Notes under the pieces: model-generated
What the model was told of the DNA's origin: nothing
The model's database searches: none
What the model saw: the letters and a program-made list of their open reading frames with translations, nothing else
Translations under genes and position numbers: made by a program
Source: Membranipora membranacea
Lineage: Eukaryota > Bryozoa > Gymnolaemata > Cheilostomatida > Membraniporidae
DNA length: 64,000 bases
Direction: 5' to 3'
Assembly: GCA_914767715.1 (NCBI GenBank)
Contig: OU612066.1
Coordinates: 11,227,001-11,291,000, forward strand
Part shown: positions 49,197-61,586 of the stretch, piece after piece
How the letters are laid out: every line of letters begins with the position of its first letter
How positions within the stretch are numbered: position 1 is the first letter of the stretch

Positions 49197-50640
49197 TCAG
49201 TATAGAGAATGCTATAGCTCCTTAACTTTCCAGTATTAGAATAATTACCAGGATTTTTAAACTGGAAAATAAAAAACGTTTTAGTACATTGTGCTTTGAT
49301 TTTGTTTTACTCTATTTTGTAAACAAATTTTTAATTGTACAGTTTTTTGGTGAACAAGTAAATTTATCTTTCGATTATGAGAACTCTGAATGAATTTGCT
49401 GAAAACTGTGATATCTTGTTAGCGGTTTTGATTCATTATTATTTTTCTATTTATCTTAAATTTATTTGCCATGTGTTTTTGTGCCGATGGGACCTCCCAC
49501 AAACCATACTTTTAGCATCACAAAAAAATTCCCATAACAAAATGACTAAATACATACTATATAAATAGTCTAACAGATAACTGGACCTAATATCGTTCAA
49601 TAAATAGTTTGAAACGGAGTTCCGATGATCATGTCATAGGCTAGATCAAGTTTGATGCAGTTTGTAGTTTGCTTGTGTATAGAGTTGCTCCCCCTTAAGT
49701 GGCTGCATGACCTAGTATTTCATTACTTGGATTTTCTATTCATATTTCGATGCTCTTGCATTAGCCTGATCACAATTCAGTTTGCAAACCAAAAGCGACC
49801 ATAGAAATGCCCTTGCAGAACAATTTCAATAGCCTGGATCGCTATATCTTTCAGATTTTTTTCAGTTACCTAAACAACCCAATTTAACATCTCACCAAGC
49901 AATTCAATCCAAGCTGATTTCCAGCAACTACCTAGACAGCCCAAACAATGATTTGGTAATTTCAGACTCCATCCCAGCAATTTTATTTGGATCACATTCA
50001 TGACATGAGAGAGAGTAATGACAGGCGGAGGCAGAGGGGGGGGGGTTTTGGGGAGTGGAAAAAATCCTTTCAACATAGCTTTGATTATTTTGTCTGTGCT
50101 TGTGTTGAATTGATCACTAAACGTTGACCCTGAATGGTGCCTTACTGTTTTAGAGCCATAAGAACTTCACAATTCGGGTGGGTTGATAGTCAGAGGAAAA
50201 AAAACATTTATAGCTTTTTTATTTGTGACCATTATAATCCCTTGGTTGGATCTGTGATAACTTGACAATTTTTATGGCAAAAATGCTGATTTCACTGACA
50301 CGGATGTGATGCAGGTCAAGCACCATATAATCCAGGATATTTACTTTTGCCGGAATAAAGTTTACACCATAAAAGTGGATGTCAATATTATTTGTCAGTA
50401 ATAATATTGCATTTCATCTTTCATCTGCCCGCATAATCAAAGGCATTCATTCACTGATATTATCCTGTACTCCTGCTATACATAATCAATCACATGCAGC
50501 CATTTCATCTATCTAGAGCCTATAATGGTATAATTTTAATGAATAAAAGCTCAGAATTTTAATACTTTTATTACTGTCATTACATAACAAAAGTCAGAAA
50601 TATGTAAAATGGATTAGAGCTGACACTATAGGTTACAGGT
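49197..50640. repeat. R3 3' UTR and post-R block (unit 4)
   Basis: Collinear with 7417-8850 and 20312-21970 apart from indels. No gene is supported. Confidence 0.55.
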
Positions 50641-53600
50641 TAAAGTCTACATTGCTGTTATTATTATTACTGATATCTACCATATTCGGGTGATGTCGCA
50701 TTTTATACCTGCCCGAGATGTCCATCTTTAGATCTTGCCCAGCCATGTCTGTCGGTCAGGCAGCCTTTGACAGTTATCCCCATTTTGAAACATAAACAAC
50801 ATGGATGGGCTGACTCAAATCCCTACTCTCAGATGCAATTATGCCTGTGAGCTAGGGCCTTTTTCTCTTACCTGATAGTAGAAGGTGCCTTGTTTTTGCC
50901 ATATGACTGCTCATTGATTGGCAACAACAACAAGGCTCTATCTTATTCCGGGTAGGAAAATACTGTCGAGTCTTGCACAACAAAATGACCTCAAATTAAA
51001 TCTAAAATGAAATATATGTCACCAGCTGATGTAATTTCAGCCAAAATAATTGGCTTGGGTCATATATATAGAGCCAGTCAACATTATCTTGGAGAACTTT
51101 AGATTCGTCACCACATTGATAAGGTTTGCCTGTGAACTTATTTCCATGCTAAAATAAAAAGATTACAGATTTTTTCTGGTAGTATTGGTAAATCCAGGGA
51201 CTTTTGTGCAGAAGACAAAGTTAAAAACAATTATTTTTGAAAGAAAAATGCTAATTGAGTAAATTATAAAAGTCTGTGTGAACTACTAGGACACACAAAG
51301 GTATAAAAATACAGAGAATACAGGTAACTGCGATTATCGCAATAAAAAATTGTCACCAAAGTTCGCTAGGGTGAACCTGTAATCGCACTTGGATAGCGTC
51401 AAACCCTCACTTTAACCAAGCCTTGTATCGCTTTTTAATTTTACAGGCATCCGGCATCAGTAGTTTGGACCAATTCGAATATCAGTTTAAAAAATGTATA
51501 AATATTGTATAAATAATGGTTTCACTTGGTGATAAAAAAAATATTGTGCCTTTGCCTTGTCTCAAATTTCGGGCATTTTACATTTATGATTTTTAAGCAT
51601 TGGCTCTCAATTCTTAAGTTGTCTTTTTTAATATAATCGTCGGAGCAATGAAGTAATGGTGCGCAATATTCAATGTTTAGTCTTATTAACCCTGTTTCAG
51701 ACTGCAACTAAGGATTCATTCAAAAACTTATGATCTCTCTCAAAATTTGCTATGATTTTGTATAGTTTTTGTTAAATCTTTTTGAGATTGGATTTAAAAT
51801 TCAAATTTTTATCTAAAATTACTCCTAGGAGTCAGGAGTGGTCTGCTGGTTAAGGGTGCGGAATTGTGATCTGTAAGGTCCAGGTTCAAATCCAGGTGCA
51901 GGCAGTCATTCTGGATTTGGTACTGGCCCACCACGCATCCTAGCCAGGTTCTTGCTGAATGGGACTAAAATTACCGGAGGTCCATTCTGTGGTTGCACAC
52001 CCCACATGCAGTAAAAAGATCCCCCTCTGGCTCTTCTATAAAAAGTGTCGCCGTAATCCCGGAGGGCAAGGGTATAGGGCGCAGCTTGAGTACCATGGCC
52101 CCCAGTACCTTTACTCTAGAGGGGACAACCCTTTCCGCAATGAAGACTTAAACTTACTCCTAAATATTTTAATTTGACTGCTTTAAAGCCCTGCCCTGAA
52201 TATTTAGGTTGAGTAAATTTGTGTTATTAGAATTGGAAACATTCAAAACTTCTGTCTTTGATGCATTGAGTATTCAATTTATTACAATTGTACCAGTCAG
52301 TGAAATGAAGTCAGCTAGTGAATGCTCCATATTTTTAGACAGTTATTGGCGAACAGATAACAAATTTTCTAGAGTAATGGTAATGGTAATGTAAATGGTA
52401 AATGGAAAAGTAATGGGTCAAAAACAGACCCTTGAGGAACCCAAGTAAGAATTAGATTTCTATCATATAAAATACCATTAACCTACATCGTTTGAGACCT
52501 GTTCAATAAATAATTTTATAAAAAAGATGCTGACAATGACAATAGTGTATAGTTGCATTTTTGTGTAAATGGATACTAACAGTTTATGATTTACACAGTC
52601 AAAAGGTTTTTTTTGATGGCCAGTGCAGCAAGGGTTAAAAATTTAAAAATTTTAAATCTTAAGATAGCATATATCTCATTTCATTCACGACTGCAATAAT
52701 TACTGCCTTCAAATAAGGAACAGCAAGTCAAGATTTAAGAAATTGGTGGTATTAACAAAATCAACGGTGCTGTCGTACTGAACTGATTATTTGAGATCTC
52801 ATTTGATGGGAGGGTACTGTTTTAAACACACCTGTTTTTGTGAAGCAGCTAGAAGCAGCTGGGGCAGAGGGTGCAGTTTACATAATCTCAAGTGGCAAAC
52901 CAGGCTGTGATTAGTTTGGAAAGACATAATCATGTGTGCTCTCTTTTGTTTCCATTTTTTTTATCCAATATGATGACAATAAGAAAGTCCCGTCTGCCCT
53001 TTGTTTTACAAATCCTGGCAAAAAGTGCAGATTTAATATGAGGGAAAAAGTTTCATGCGTCAATGACAATCGAGGAGCGTTGTTGCTACCTAGGCCAAGG
53101 GTTTAATTTGTGATTTACTCTTACCATAATCCCTAAACAAAGGCCTGACATGAATAATCATTGAGATGTTTATAATAGTGTATCTGATTTTTTTGTAACA
53201 ATCCGGTCCAGTGTGCATGGCTCCTTTGAATGTAAGAAAAAAAAGTATCCATCAATTATAACCAAATATCATTACTGACTGAAAAGTTTCATATATTCAG
53301 AATGTACTTCATATTGGAGCAGTGTCCAGTTGTACACTTTGGCTTCATCAGAAAATGAATGTTTCTGCGGCAATTCCAAATTTCGATGCCTTCATCCTTC
53401 TTGGGTAATCTCATTTTTATTCATAAAAAATCACAAAATTACAGAACGACAAGTTATAAATTACGCAATATACTTTGTTACGATATTCTTAACCTCGGAT
53501 CTGGTTTTCATATTATCCCTTTTGGTCAAACAAAGGATGATCAAACTAAAGTTTCTCGGTTTAAACCGAATTTACAAAGAACAAAGCTTACCTGGCGGTA

Positions 53601-53717
53601 ATACATTAAATTTTAATTACCCTTTATACTAAATTATTTGCCTTAAACATGTGAGCTAGCTATCGCATTGAAAATAACACTCAAGAAAGTAACACGATAA
53701 AGATCACACCTTCTACC
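50641..53717. repeat. Segmental duplicate A and 5' flank of T5
   Basis: 50641-52745 nearly matches 36726-38777. It holds a candidate TATA at 51061-51071. 52860-53717 continues as the common T flank, shortened by a deletion near 52860. No gene is seen. Confidence 0.6.
51831..51906 (+). repeat. tRNA-derived (SINE-like) segment
   Basis: GTGGTCTGCTGGTTAAGGG resembles an A box and CAGGTTCAAATCCAGG is a good B box with paired flanks. The duplicate at 37910-37980 lacks the B-box half. I read it as a tRNA-derived repeat head and not a working tRNA gene. Confidence 0.5.
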
Positions 53718-56700
53718 ATGATTTTCAAGCTGGAACATCTTTCCATTTTGACAGGTGAGCCTAATAAAACTTTAGTTTGGCAATTTTGATCAACAGTGAT
53801 GATTCACAATGAACCTCTCATACATGTTTACTGCACAGCCCTACGCAAGTTAGGATTTTGCTTCCTATAATATCAGAAAATGTGATATCTTATAGTAGTT
53901 TGTTTCAAAATAGCTTATAATCACTGTGTTTCCATGTAAATAGTTGGCTCGGGCTGACTTTTCACCTCTTGGCTCGCCCTCAAAATATGCATCCATTTTG
54001 AGCGAAAACTTTATAAGCATCTGCTTACAACGGGATGTGAACCTTCCGATCTGCAGCCTCCATCTCCATCGATACAAAATCCACAAAACTTGCCCAGGTT
54101 GATAACATTACAACATTATCAGGGACAGTTGGTGATTGGTACTATAAGCCTCAAAAATGATAATCGTGATCCTATACTCGGAGCTTTATAGCACCATTCC
54201 TATAAATATGTTATTTTTCAGTTTTAGTAAGTCAATACCATGCTGAGAACTGCTCAACACTCAGATTTTCAACCAAACGAAACTATGAGAAATTGAGAAT
54301 CAGAGGACCTTATGATTTTCTGAGAGTTGATCCAACATCTAAAGAAATTGTCACCCAGAAATACCGTGATGAAGGTAAGTTGGTGGCCTAAAGTCAAATC
54401 ACATGCTTCTTAATAAAGCGGGAAATCACTGAATGCGGATAGTCAAAAGCAATATATAGTAGGCAGGTAGTGCTGCAGTATAGTTATAGTATATTTACAC
54501 TGACAATGTTCTTAGCCCTTCTTAGTAAAAAATATGTATACTGTTAGAAATTGTGCTACCTGCTCATCTATGGGGTATTTATGCCTAATTATGTACAAAC
54601 CCAATAAGCTATAGCATCTCCATACACTTCAATATTCAGCCTTTACAGCTCTATAAAGCATATAGAAGTGATAATTTGTTATGTGTAACAAGCAATTACA
54701 CCATGAGATAACAAATTGTAGGATGGCTTACTGGTGCTAGGAAATGGTAAGTAGGGAGGTCAGGAGGCAGGTCAATTAATACTTTTTGTTTTACTAAGTA
54801 ACATGAGCACAATGATATCACTAGAGGTCATTGGTCACTCTTGCCCAATCATCTGCTTTTAAAAAAGTGTTTATAAAAAAGTTTGCATCTGAGTGGTGGC
54901 ATGAGTGCTGCAGAAAAATAAGGTCAAATTGATCCTATAAACAGGGTGAGTTGAGTGTTTTCATCCATCCACATTTGAAGACTATGTTTCATTCTATCAG
55001 AATCAATCATTCGTTTGTGAAAATATGCCACTGATGGAATGTGAGAGCAGTTTGACCTTTGATTTTAGCCAAATATCTCATTACCTTTGAGAGAGAAAAG
55101 GCTTTGACCACTGGGGCACTTTAACACTGGACTTGCACTAACTACAGAAGGCCTGTGGTTACTGCCATTGATCAATTAGTATTCTCACTTTGATTTTAGC
55201 CACTTATGATCAGTTTGTGAAGTTCGATTTTTATGAACTGGACGGAGTTGATGCTAGAAGAGAATTCATAATAATAGATGTTCGTAATTGGATGCGAGAT
55301 CCCGAAACTTATCGCTTCGTTACCTACTCTGAAGGGCAATTGACAGCAGATCCATTTGGAAACAGACTGATAGCAACGGTATTGTATAATTATCAAATGA
55401 GTCATTATGTAGCATCGGTTTTTTGCATTGGCTGATTATTTATACTAACAAAAGCTTTCTTATTACTTTTATATCGGTTTTATTGCTTTTATTTCTTATT
55501 GTTTTTATATTGTGCATTGCTTTTATATCGGCCTAGGCCTGAAATGGTGGGTTGTTGGGCCTTGTGACCTCTAATATCAATCTGCGTATATCAGACCTGG
55601 GTCCAAGTCATCGCAAGTCAAGTCAAGTCAAGTCATTGTCGATGCTAAGTCAAGTCAAGTCACATTTACACCAAGTCAAGTCAAGTCAATTGGTGTCTAT
55701 TTTTTTCGCCATCAAGTCAAGTCAAGTCATGATTTTTGTAACTCAAGTCAAGTCAAAGATTGGTGACTTACAAGTCATGGCAAAGTCACGCTCATTATCC
55801 GTGAAAATCAACTCGGAATTTATTTCAATCCCGGGTGACTCCAAATCGTGGAGGAGTTAGTTAGGTCCTCAGGAGTTGCTCTACTAATCTGGATTTGCTC
55901 CCCTCCCCACAAACGAAAGAAGGTATGGGTGTGTACGCAATTCAGCATTGTTACTTCATTGTATATATGTACCTTTATTGTGTCAATGATGACAAATACT
56001 GATACTGGCATTTGATCATGCAATGAGTTCAATACCTAGTAGTACAATTGGTGTCACAAGTGACAATCAACCACCTTCCTAAGCAATGGTGACAACAACA
56101 ATGAACATCATTATTATACATGGAGGATCATGTGCTGTTTTAAAACCTCTACATCCCTTGACTGATGGAATGACAGAGAATGCAATCATTATCAAACAAT
56201 ACATTATGTGCAATCCATAAACTAATTTCAGTTCACGATAGGTGGTGTATGTAATGGAATTGCTTGGAAGTGAATTTCAAAAAAAAAAAAGTCCAGCCTT
56301 CTGCTGTTGTGAGAAGCACAAAAAGAAAAAGTGTGAAACATCCTTAGACTGATGACGATACAAGCAGTCTTCTGAATAAACCTGCACTGTATGATCAGAC
56401 TATATTAATATTGCATCATGGGATACATTTTTCATTTTACTGATTACAAGACAACAAGAGAAGACAACTAATATGTAAGGCAGGAACTCTGACTACTTAC
56501 CCATAGCTGAGAAGTTGGGTTTACTGTTTCGGAGTTGGGGTTTCAGAGTTGGGGTTTCAGAGTTTGGGTTTCAGAGTTGGGGTTCTCAGTTATGATTATC
56601 CTTCCTATATCTCTTTCTACATTATGTTATAAAATTTCACACATTGACTTATGTTGACTTGACCAAAGTCAGGACAACTCCCAGGTCAAGTCAAGTCAAA

Positions 56701-57460
56701 GTCAATTTTTCATTAAGTCAAGTCAAGTCAAGTGTTGTCTATTTGTTTTCGACATCAAGTCAAGTCAAGTCATAATTTTGTTAAGTCAAGTCAAGTCGTG
56801 ACTTTGACTTGACTTGACTTGAAGATGACTTGACCTACCATGACTTGGGCCCAGGTCTGGCGTATATACTGCCAAGACAAAGTGCACAAGCCCATATGTG
56901 TGTCGAAAATATTTATTTAACCAACATTTATGTCTATTTCAGCCCAGTTCAAAGCATGCTGCCCAAAATGTTTCCATGTGCGACAACAATGTGTTTGAGT
57001 TTACTGGTGAAATATGGAGATTCACACTTATTAAACATAGTGGTAAGTGCTTCATTAGAATGTGCAGATTTAATTGTTGCTGCATGCATTTGGTGTTGGG
57101 TTGTGAGAGAACCTATATAATTATGATTGTTTCTTTGGATTTTGGATCTAATGACTGTTAGAGTGTTGGATCAGCCTTCAGTTTTGTATTGATATTATGA
57201 TTAGCCAGCTCTCTGCACCAAGCACACGGTCAACACTGAACTTTTGTAGACAATGAAGATGATCAGAAGTAGACTTATTTTTATTATTAACTTTAATTTG
57301 TTAACCTGCCAAGTCATTAGCCAAACATCATGTTTTTACTTGTCATTTTGCAGGAGGCGGAGGGAAAAGTGTTGTCTGTGCTGTTAATAGTAGACGAGCA
57401 CCAAAAATAAGGCTAACTGATATCAAGTCCTGTTCGCCACAGACTAATTATACACTATAG
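53718..57460 (+). CDS. T5: small secreted four-cysteine protein, beta-trefoil-like (five exons)
   Basis: Exons 53718-53754, 54222-54374, 55200-55378, 56943-57042, 57354-57460; phases 1, 1, 0, 1; 191 aa. The first family ATG is ATA here, so the start is MIFKLEHLSILT. The four family cysteines are kept. Exon 2 is identical to T1 over its last ~102 bp plus the first 12 intron bases, yet clearly different just before. Exon 3 resembles T2/T6 at one point (ARREF instead of ATRRF). Intron 3 holds a 1268-bp hAT-like transposon (55592-56859). No R gene follows: after about 57500 the sequence jumps to the block that precedes T6. Confidence 0.72.
55592..56859. mobile_element. hAT-like non-autonomous transposon with AAGTC subterminal repeats
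   Basis: The 1268-bp insertion has 20-bp terminal inverted repeats differing at one base (CAGACCTGGG[T/C]CCAAGTC...) and a perfect 8-bp target duplication gcgtatat (55584-55591 and 56860-56867). T3 and T4 have the empty site (gcatatatactgcc). Clusters of AAGTC on the left (about 55610-55780) and a mix of AAGTC and its complement on the right (about 56685-56835) form subterminal repeats. No transposase frame is present. Confidence 0.88.
56527..56591. repeat. Minisatellite, ~16-bp unit
   Basis: About four copies of a unit containing CAGAGTTGGGGTTT in tandem, inside the transposon at 55592-56859. Confidence 0.75.
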
Positions 57461-58842
57461 ATAATACAGCTTGGTTGAAAAATGTTATATTTTGATATTT
57501 GATGCGTAATGATTTTCTACTTCTAAATTTGCATCTTATAAAAAATATTAAAAAAGGATTTGTTTCTAGAATTAAAGAGTTATCTTTTGTTTGTTTTAAT
57601 CGAAAATGCATAAACAGTCACGTCAATTGAAAAATCTTCCACAAAAAACAATATTGTTGCCTTCAATAAAATAAATTTAGCTTTCCTATGACATTATTAA
57701 CAAAATATAACTTCCCAATTTAATTCAGCTTTTAGCAGTACCACTAACTTACGATGTCTTGGTGATGGTTTTCATTTGTTCGTCGATTCTGCTCCGGATA
57801 AACAATATCTAGTATGTGGCAAGAACCATGACTGTCAAAAAAATATAACAGTGGCTTTGATGGTCATTCTACGCTATAAATGCGTGAAGCGCATCCAAAC
57901 TTTTCCCCTCATTCTTTAGGAACATATGAAAGAAAAAAAAAGTAAATATTTACCTACATCATTCTCATCAAGAACTTTCCTTACATTGTTGATTTTAATG
58001 TTAATCAATAATGACACCTACAGAAGAAAAATTGGTAAGATCGAAAGCCTTTTTGTGTCAAAGCGTAAATATTGCAGTGGTAATAATTCCTTAGGTTAAC
58101 AATTAAATTCCATTTGAGTCTTGACCCAATTCAATGCCAGTTTTTTTGCAAGAATTTACAACATAAGGGACATGGTATACTGAACAGGCATTCCCTGGGG
58201 TATTACTGCTAATCCAAACTGAAGTGATCAGAGATTATTTATTACCTAATTGTTCTTCATTCAGACACCTGTTATTATGCAACTCTCACTGTGGTACAAA
58301 TTCTGCGCCTTCTAATTTTTGACAAGTGCAGGGTTATCATAATATATCATTTTAAAGTGCTCAGAAAGTTCTACAAGCTTGTATGTTCTCCAAGAGCTCA
58401 CATGTTTTCTGAAATTTTAAGATTATTTTTTGAAACTTGATTTTTGATTTTGAAGGTGCCCCTCAGCCACTGACTCCAAGTCTGCAGTGGAGGCAGTAAG
58501 CTTAGAAATTATATCCAATATCATATGATCTATGTTATAAGGCATATATGGGTGAAAGCTCATTTTTTTTCTTGCAGATCCTCATGCCCATTATCTCCTC
58601 TGCTCTTCTGCTTTCGCTTTTTGCAGGGGTGATAAGCCCCATCAGGATCTCTCAAGTTTGAAATCAGAGCTTAAATGGTTTTTGGCCGCTATGTAACACA
58701 CTAGGTGCCAATACTGCTACAAACAGTATTATGAACATTTTGATGGTACAAAAAAGTATGTCATTTGTGCTTTAACATGAGATCATTGACATCCCCTGGA
58801 GACACAATAGCTCTATATTATTCTGGGTAGGGGTATACTGAC
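57461..58842. repeat. Junction of unit 5 with the unit 6 flank
   Basis: 57461-57735 is AT-rich and unassigned. From about 57740 the sequence matches 9808-10920 closely and lacks the MITE found at 10290-10549. No R gene or post-R block is present. Confidence 0.6.
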
Positions 58843-59855
58843 CATACTTGCCAAGTCTCCCGATTTAGGCGTGACCCTCAAGATTTTTACACCCACCTCC
58901 CACTTTTTGTAAATCTCACTATTTCCTCCAGATTTTAGAGAAAACAGTCCAATCGCAATTTTTTGATAGTTATCCAAGCACATGTTGTTGTTGACTAGTT
59001 ATTGTTAAGGTATTTGCACACAAAATTGAAAGGAACTATCAAATTAAACGAAAATAACAAGTTTACCTGTTTTGTTAAGATTCAGCCTATTATTGTAAAT
59101 GACCAATAGCATCCTCTCATAACTCACAACGCTGACTGTCATTGGTCACAATATAAAGTAGCTAGTCAAGTGCATACCTTTAGTTCTCATTTCCTTTCAG
59201 ATCACACATTTTCTAGTATTAATTTCGTACTGTCTACTGCTACTCTAGTTAAATTTAAATGAAGGAAAATAGAAACCTGACAATTCCAAAGGTAGGTCCA
59301 CTACAATTTAACAAAGCTCGGACCAAAGACTTTGAAACATATTTAATGTTAGTCAAACAAAAATATAGTACCTTATCTGGATTCTCACTGTCTGCGACTG
59401 AGCACATTGTCAGATCTTGATGATGCATGGGCACTTGTAGCCTGTCTTGACAGGCAAAGGCCCCTGGGACTTACATGCCTCTACTTGGCCAATGGGGTGT
59501 TTGATACTGGACATTGACAATATAAAGGCATGTATGTAAGAGTCCCAGGGGCCCATGGATTGATTGTAATTGTTTAATGTGTATTTCACCTCAGTTTGAT
59601 ATTTTAGTACTAGTACAAACAGGAAATTATTTGGGGTCAAATATACCTTTTTAGCCCTTCCTAATGGCTGGTAACGCTCTTAGAGCTTCTGCAGACGGAG
59701 CTCCGCCCCGTACCCCGTTGGGAGGCTCGCACCGCCCCCCAAACCCCCAGGTGGGTGACTCAGGTGCTTCGCACCCTCGAAGCACCACGTTGTGGTGCAG
59801 TATCGCCGTAAAATGGAATCTCCCTATTTTGTATTTAGATTAATTGGCAAGTATG
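58843..59855. mobile_element. hAT-like non-autonomous transposon before T6
   Basis: The 1013-bp insertion has 12-bp terminal inverted repeats CATACTTGCCAA and a perfect 8-bp target duplication atactgac (58835-58842 and 59856-59863). The matching places at 37060 and 50970 are uninterrupted. Inside is an inverted repeat around GGCCCCTGGGACT (59456-59552) and a GC-rich stretch at 59690-59800. The ends are of a type widespread among animal hAT elements. Confidence 0.88.
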
Positions 59856-59955
59856 ATACTGACAGTCTTACACAACAAAATCATCACAAATTAAATCTAA
59901 AAAGAAATAAATGCCACCAGCCGATGTAATCTCAGATAAAAAGTTGGCTGGGTTC

Positions 59956-59965
59956 TTATATATAG
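59956..59965 (+). promoter_or_regulatory. Candidate TATA box of T6
   Basis: Same TTATATATAG context as at 11062, about 1.6 kb upstream of T6 exon 1. Confidence 0.4.
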
Positions 59966-61586
59966 AGGGCAGACAACGCTATCTGGGAGAACTTTAGCTC
60001 AGTCACCACTGGGAACTGCAGCCTGTGAGCACATTCTCATATCAAAATAATGTCAAGTTGTCTGGGAAACCATCACCTCTCCCTCACTCAAAGTATCCTC
60101 CAGGTACATCACCAATGGCCAAACTTTGGTACAGCATTGAGGTTTACAACAGCTGCACAGAAAACAACTACAATATGTTCTGTCTGCAAAACAATATACG
60201 GCGGGTTAAGATTTAAGAAATTGGTGGTATTAGCACAGAAACCAATGATCTTGTCCTACTAAACTGTTTGAGTGTCTCATCAGATGGGATGGTACTGTTT
60301 TAAACCCAATTGTTTATGTGAAGCAGAACCTTGAAGGGCTTTCAAAGGCTTCTACATCCAAACCGCTTAGGCATGTGTAGTGTTGCTTTCGAATGAGTGC
60401 AAGAATAAGAGATTATCTCAAACCACATTCCCTAACAATGACCTGACATAAGTTATCACTATGACCAAATGTTTTTTCCTCTCCTGCCATTGTGTTCTAA
60501 AAAAGTGCGAGGTGTGAGAACAGAAAATTTGTGCTTGTATGTAATTGATTGCTTGACAACTGAAGTCAAGCAGGAATTATTCTCAATCAAATCACAGCTA
60601 AGAGAATGTCAGGTTACACCAATCACAATCAGCAAGGCCTTCAGTAACCACAAAAAGTGTTCACCAAATGCAGCAAAAAATAACCTCAACACACAGATAA
60701 CCCCAATTGCGTAGCAGGATAGCATTATGTCAGCGGAGGGTGCAGTTTACATAATCTCAAGTGGAACAACAGGCTGGGATTAATTTGGAAAGACATAATC
60801 TTGTGTGCTTTCTTTTGTTTCCATTTTGTATCCAATAGGATGACAATATTGAAGTCCTGTCTGCCCTTTGGTTTACAAATTCTGGCAAAAAGTGAAGAAT
60901 TAATATGAGGAAAAAGTTTCATGTGTCAATGACAATCGAGGAGCGTCGTTGGTACCTAGGCCAAGGGTTGAATTTGTCATTACCTCTCACCACAATCCCT
61001 TAACAAAGGCATGAGATGAATAATCATTCAGAAGTTGATAATAGTGTGTGATAAGTAAGATAAATAAAGTGTATCTGATTTTTTTAACAATCCCGTACAG
61101 CATGGCTCCTTTGATTTTAACAAAAAAATTATCCATCAATAACCAAATATCATTACTAACTGGAAATAAAATTTCCTATACCCAGAATGTACTTAATATT
61201 GGAGCAGTGTCCAGCTGTACAATTTGGCTTCATCAGAAAAGAAATAAAACTGTTTCTGCGCGGCAACTCCGATCCAACCTTCGATGCCTTAATCCTTCTT
61301 GGGTAATCTCATATTTATTCACAAACAGTTACAGGACAACAAGTTACAAATCACACGATCTACTTCGTTGCGATATTCTTAACCTCTGCTTTGGGTTTCA
61401 TAATATCCGCTATGGTCAAACAAAGCATACTCAAACTAAAATCTTTTGGTCACAAGCCAAATTTACAAAGAACAAAGCTTACCTGGCGGAAATTCATTAA
61501 CTTTTAATTACCCTTTATACCAAACTAAACACCTGAAAAATGTGAGCTATCTATCGCATTGAAATAACATTCAAGCAACTATCACG
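59966..61586. repeat. 5' flank of T6
   Basis: Collinear with 11072-12656. Reading frames are shared with T2 only and carry indels. No gene is called. Confidence 0.5.

Noticed and set aside
55196-55405. Minus-strand frame opposite T5 exon 3
   Set aside because: Shadow of a conserved plus-strand exon.
55600-55800. Regularly spaced AAGTC repeats, CRISPR-like at first sight
   Set aside because: Units are 5 bp, partly contiguous, and lie within a transposon with clear ends; there are no spacers.
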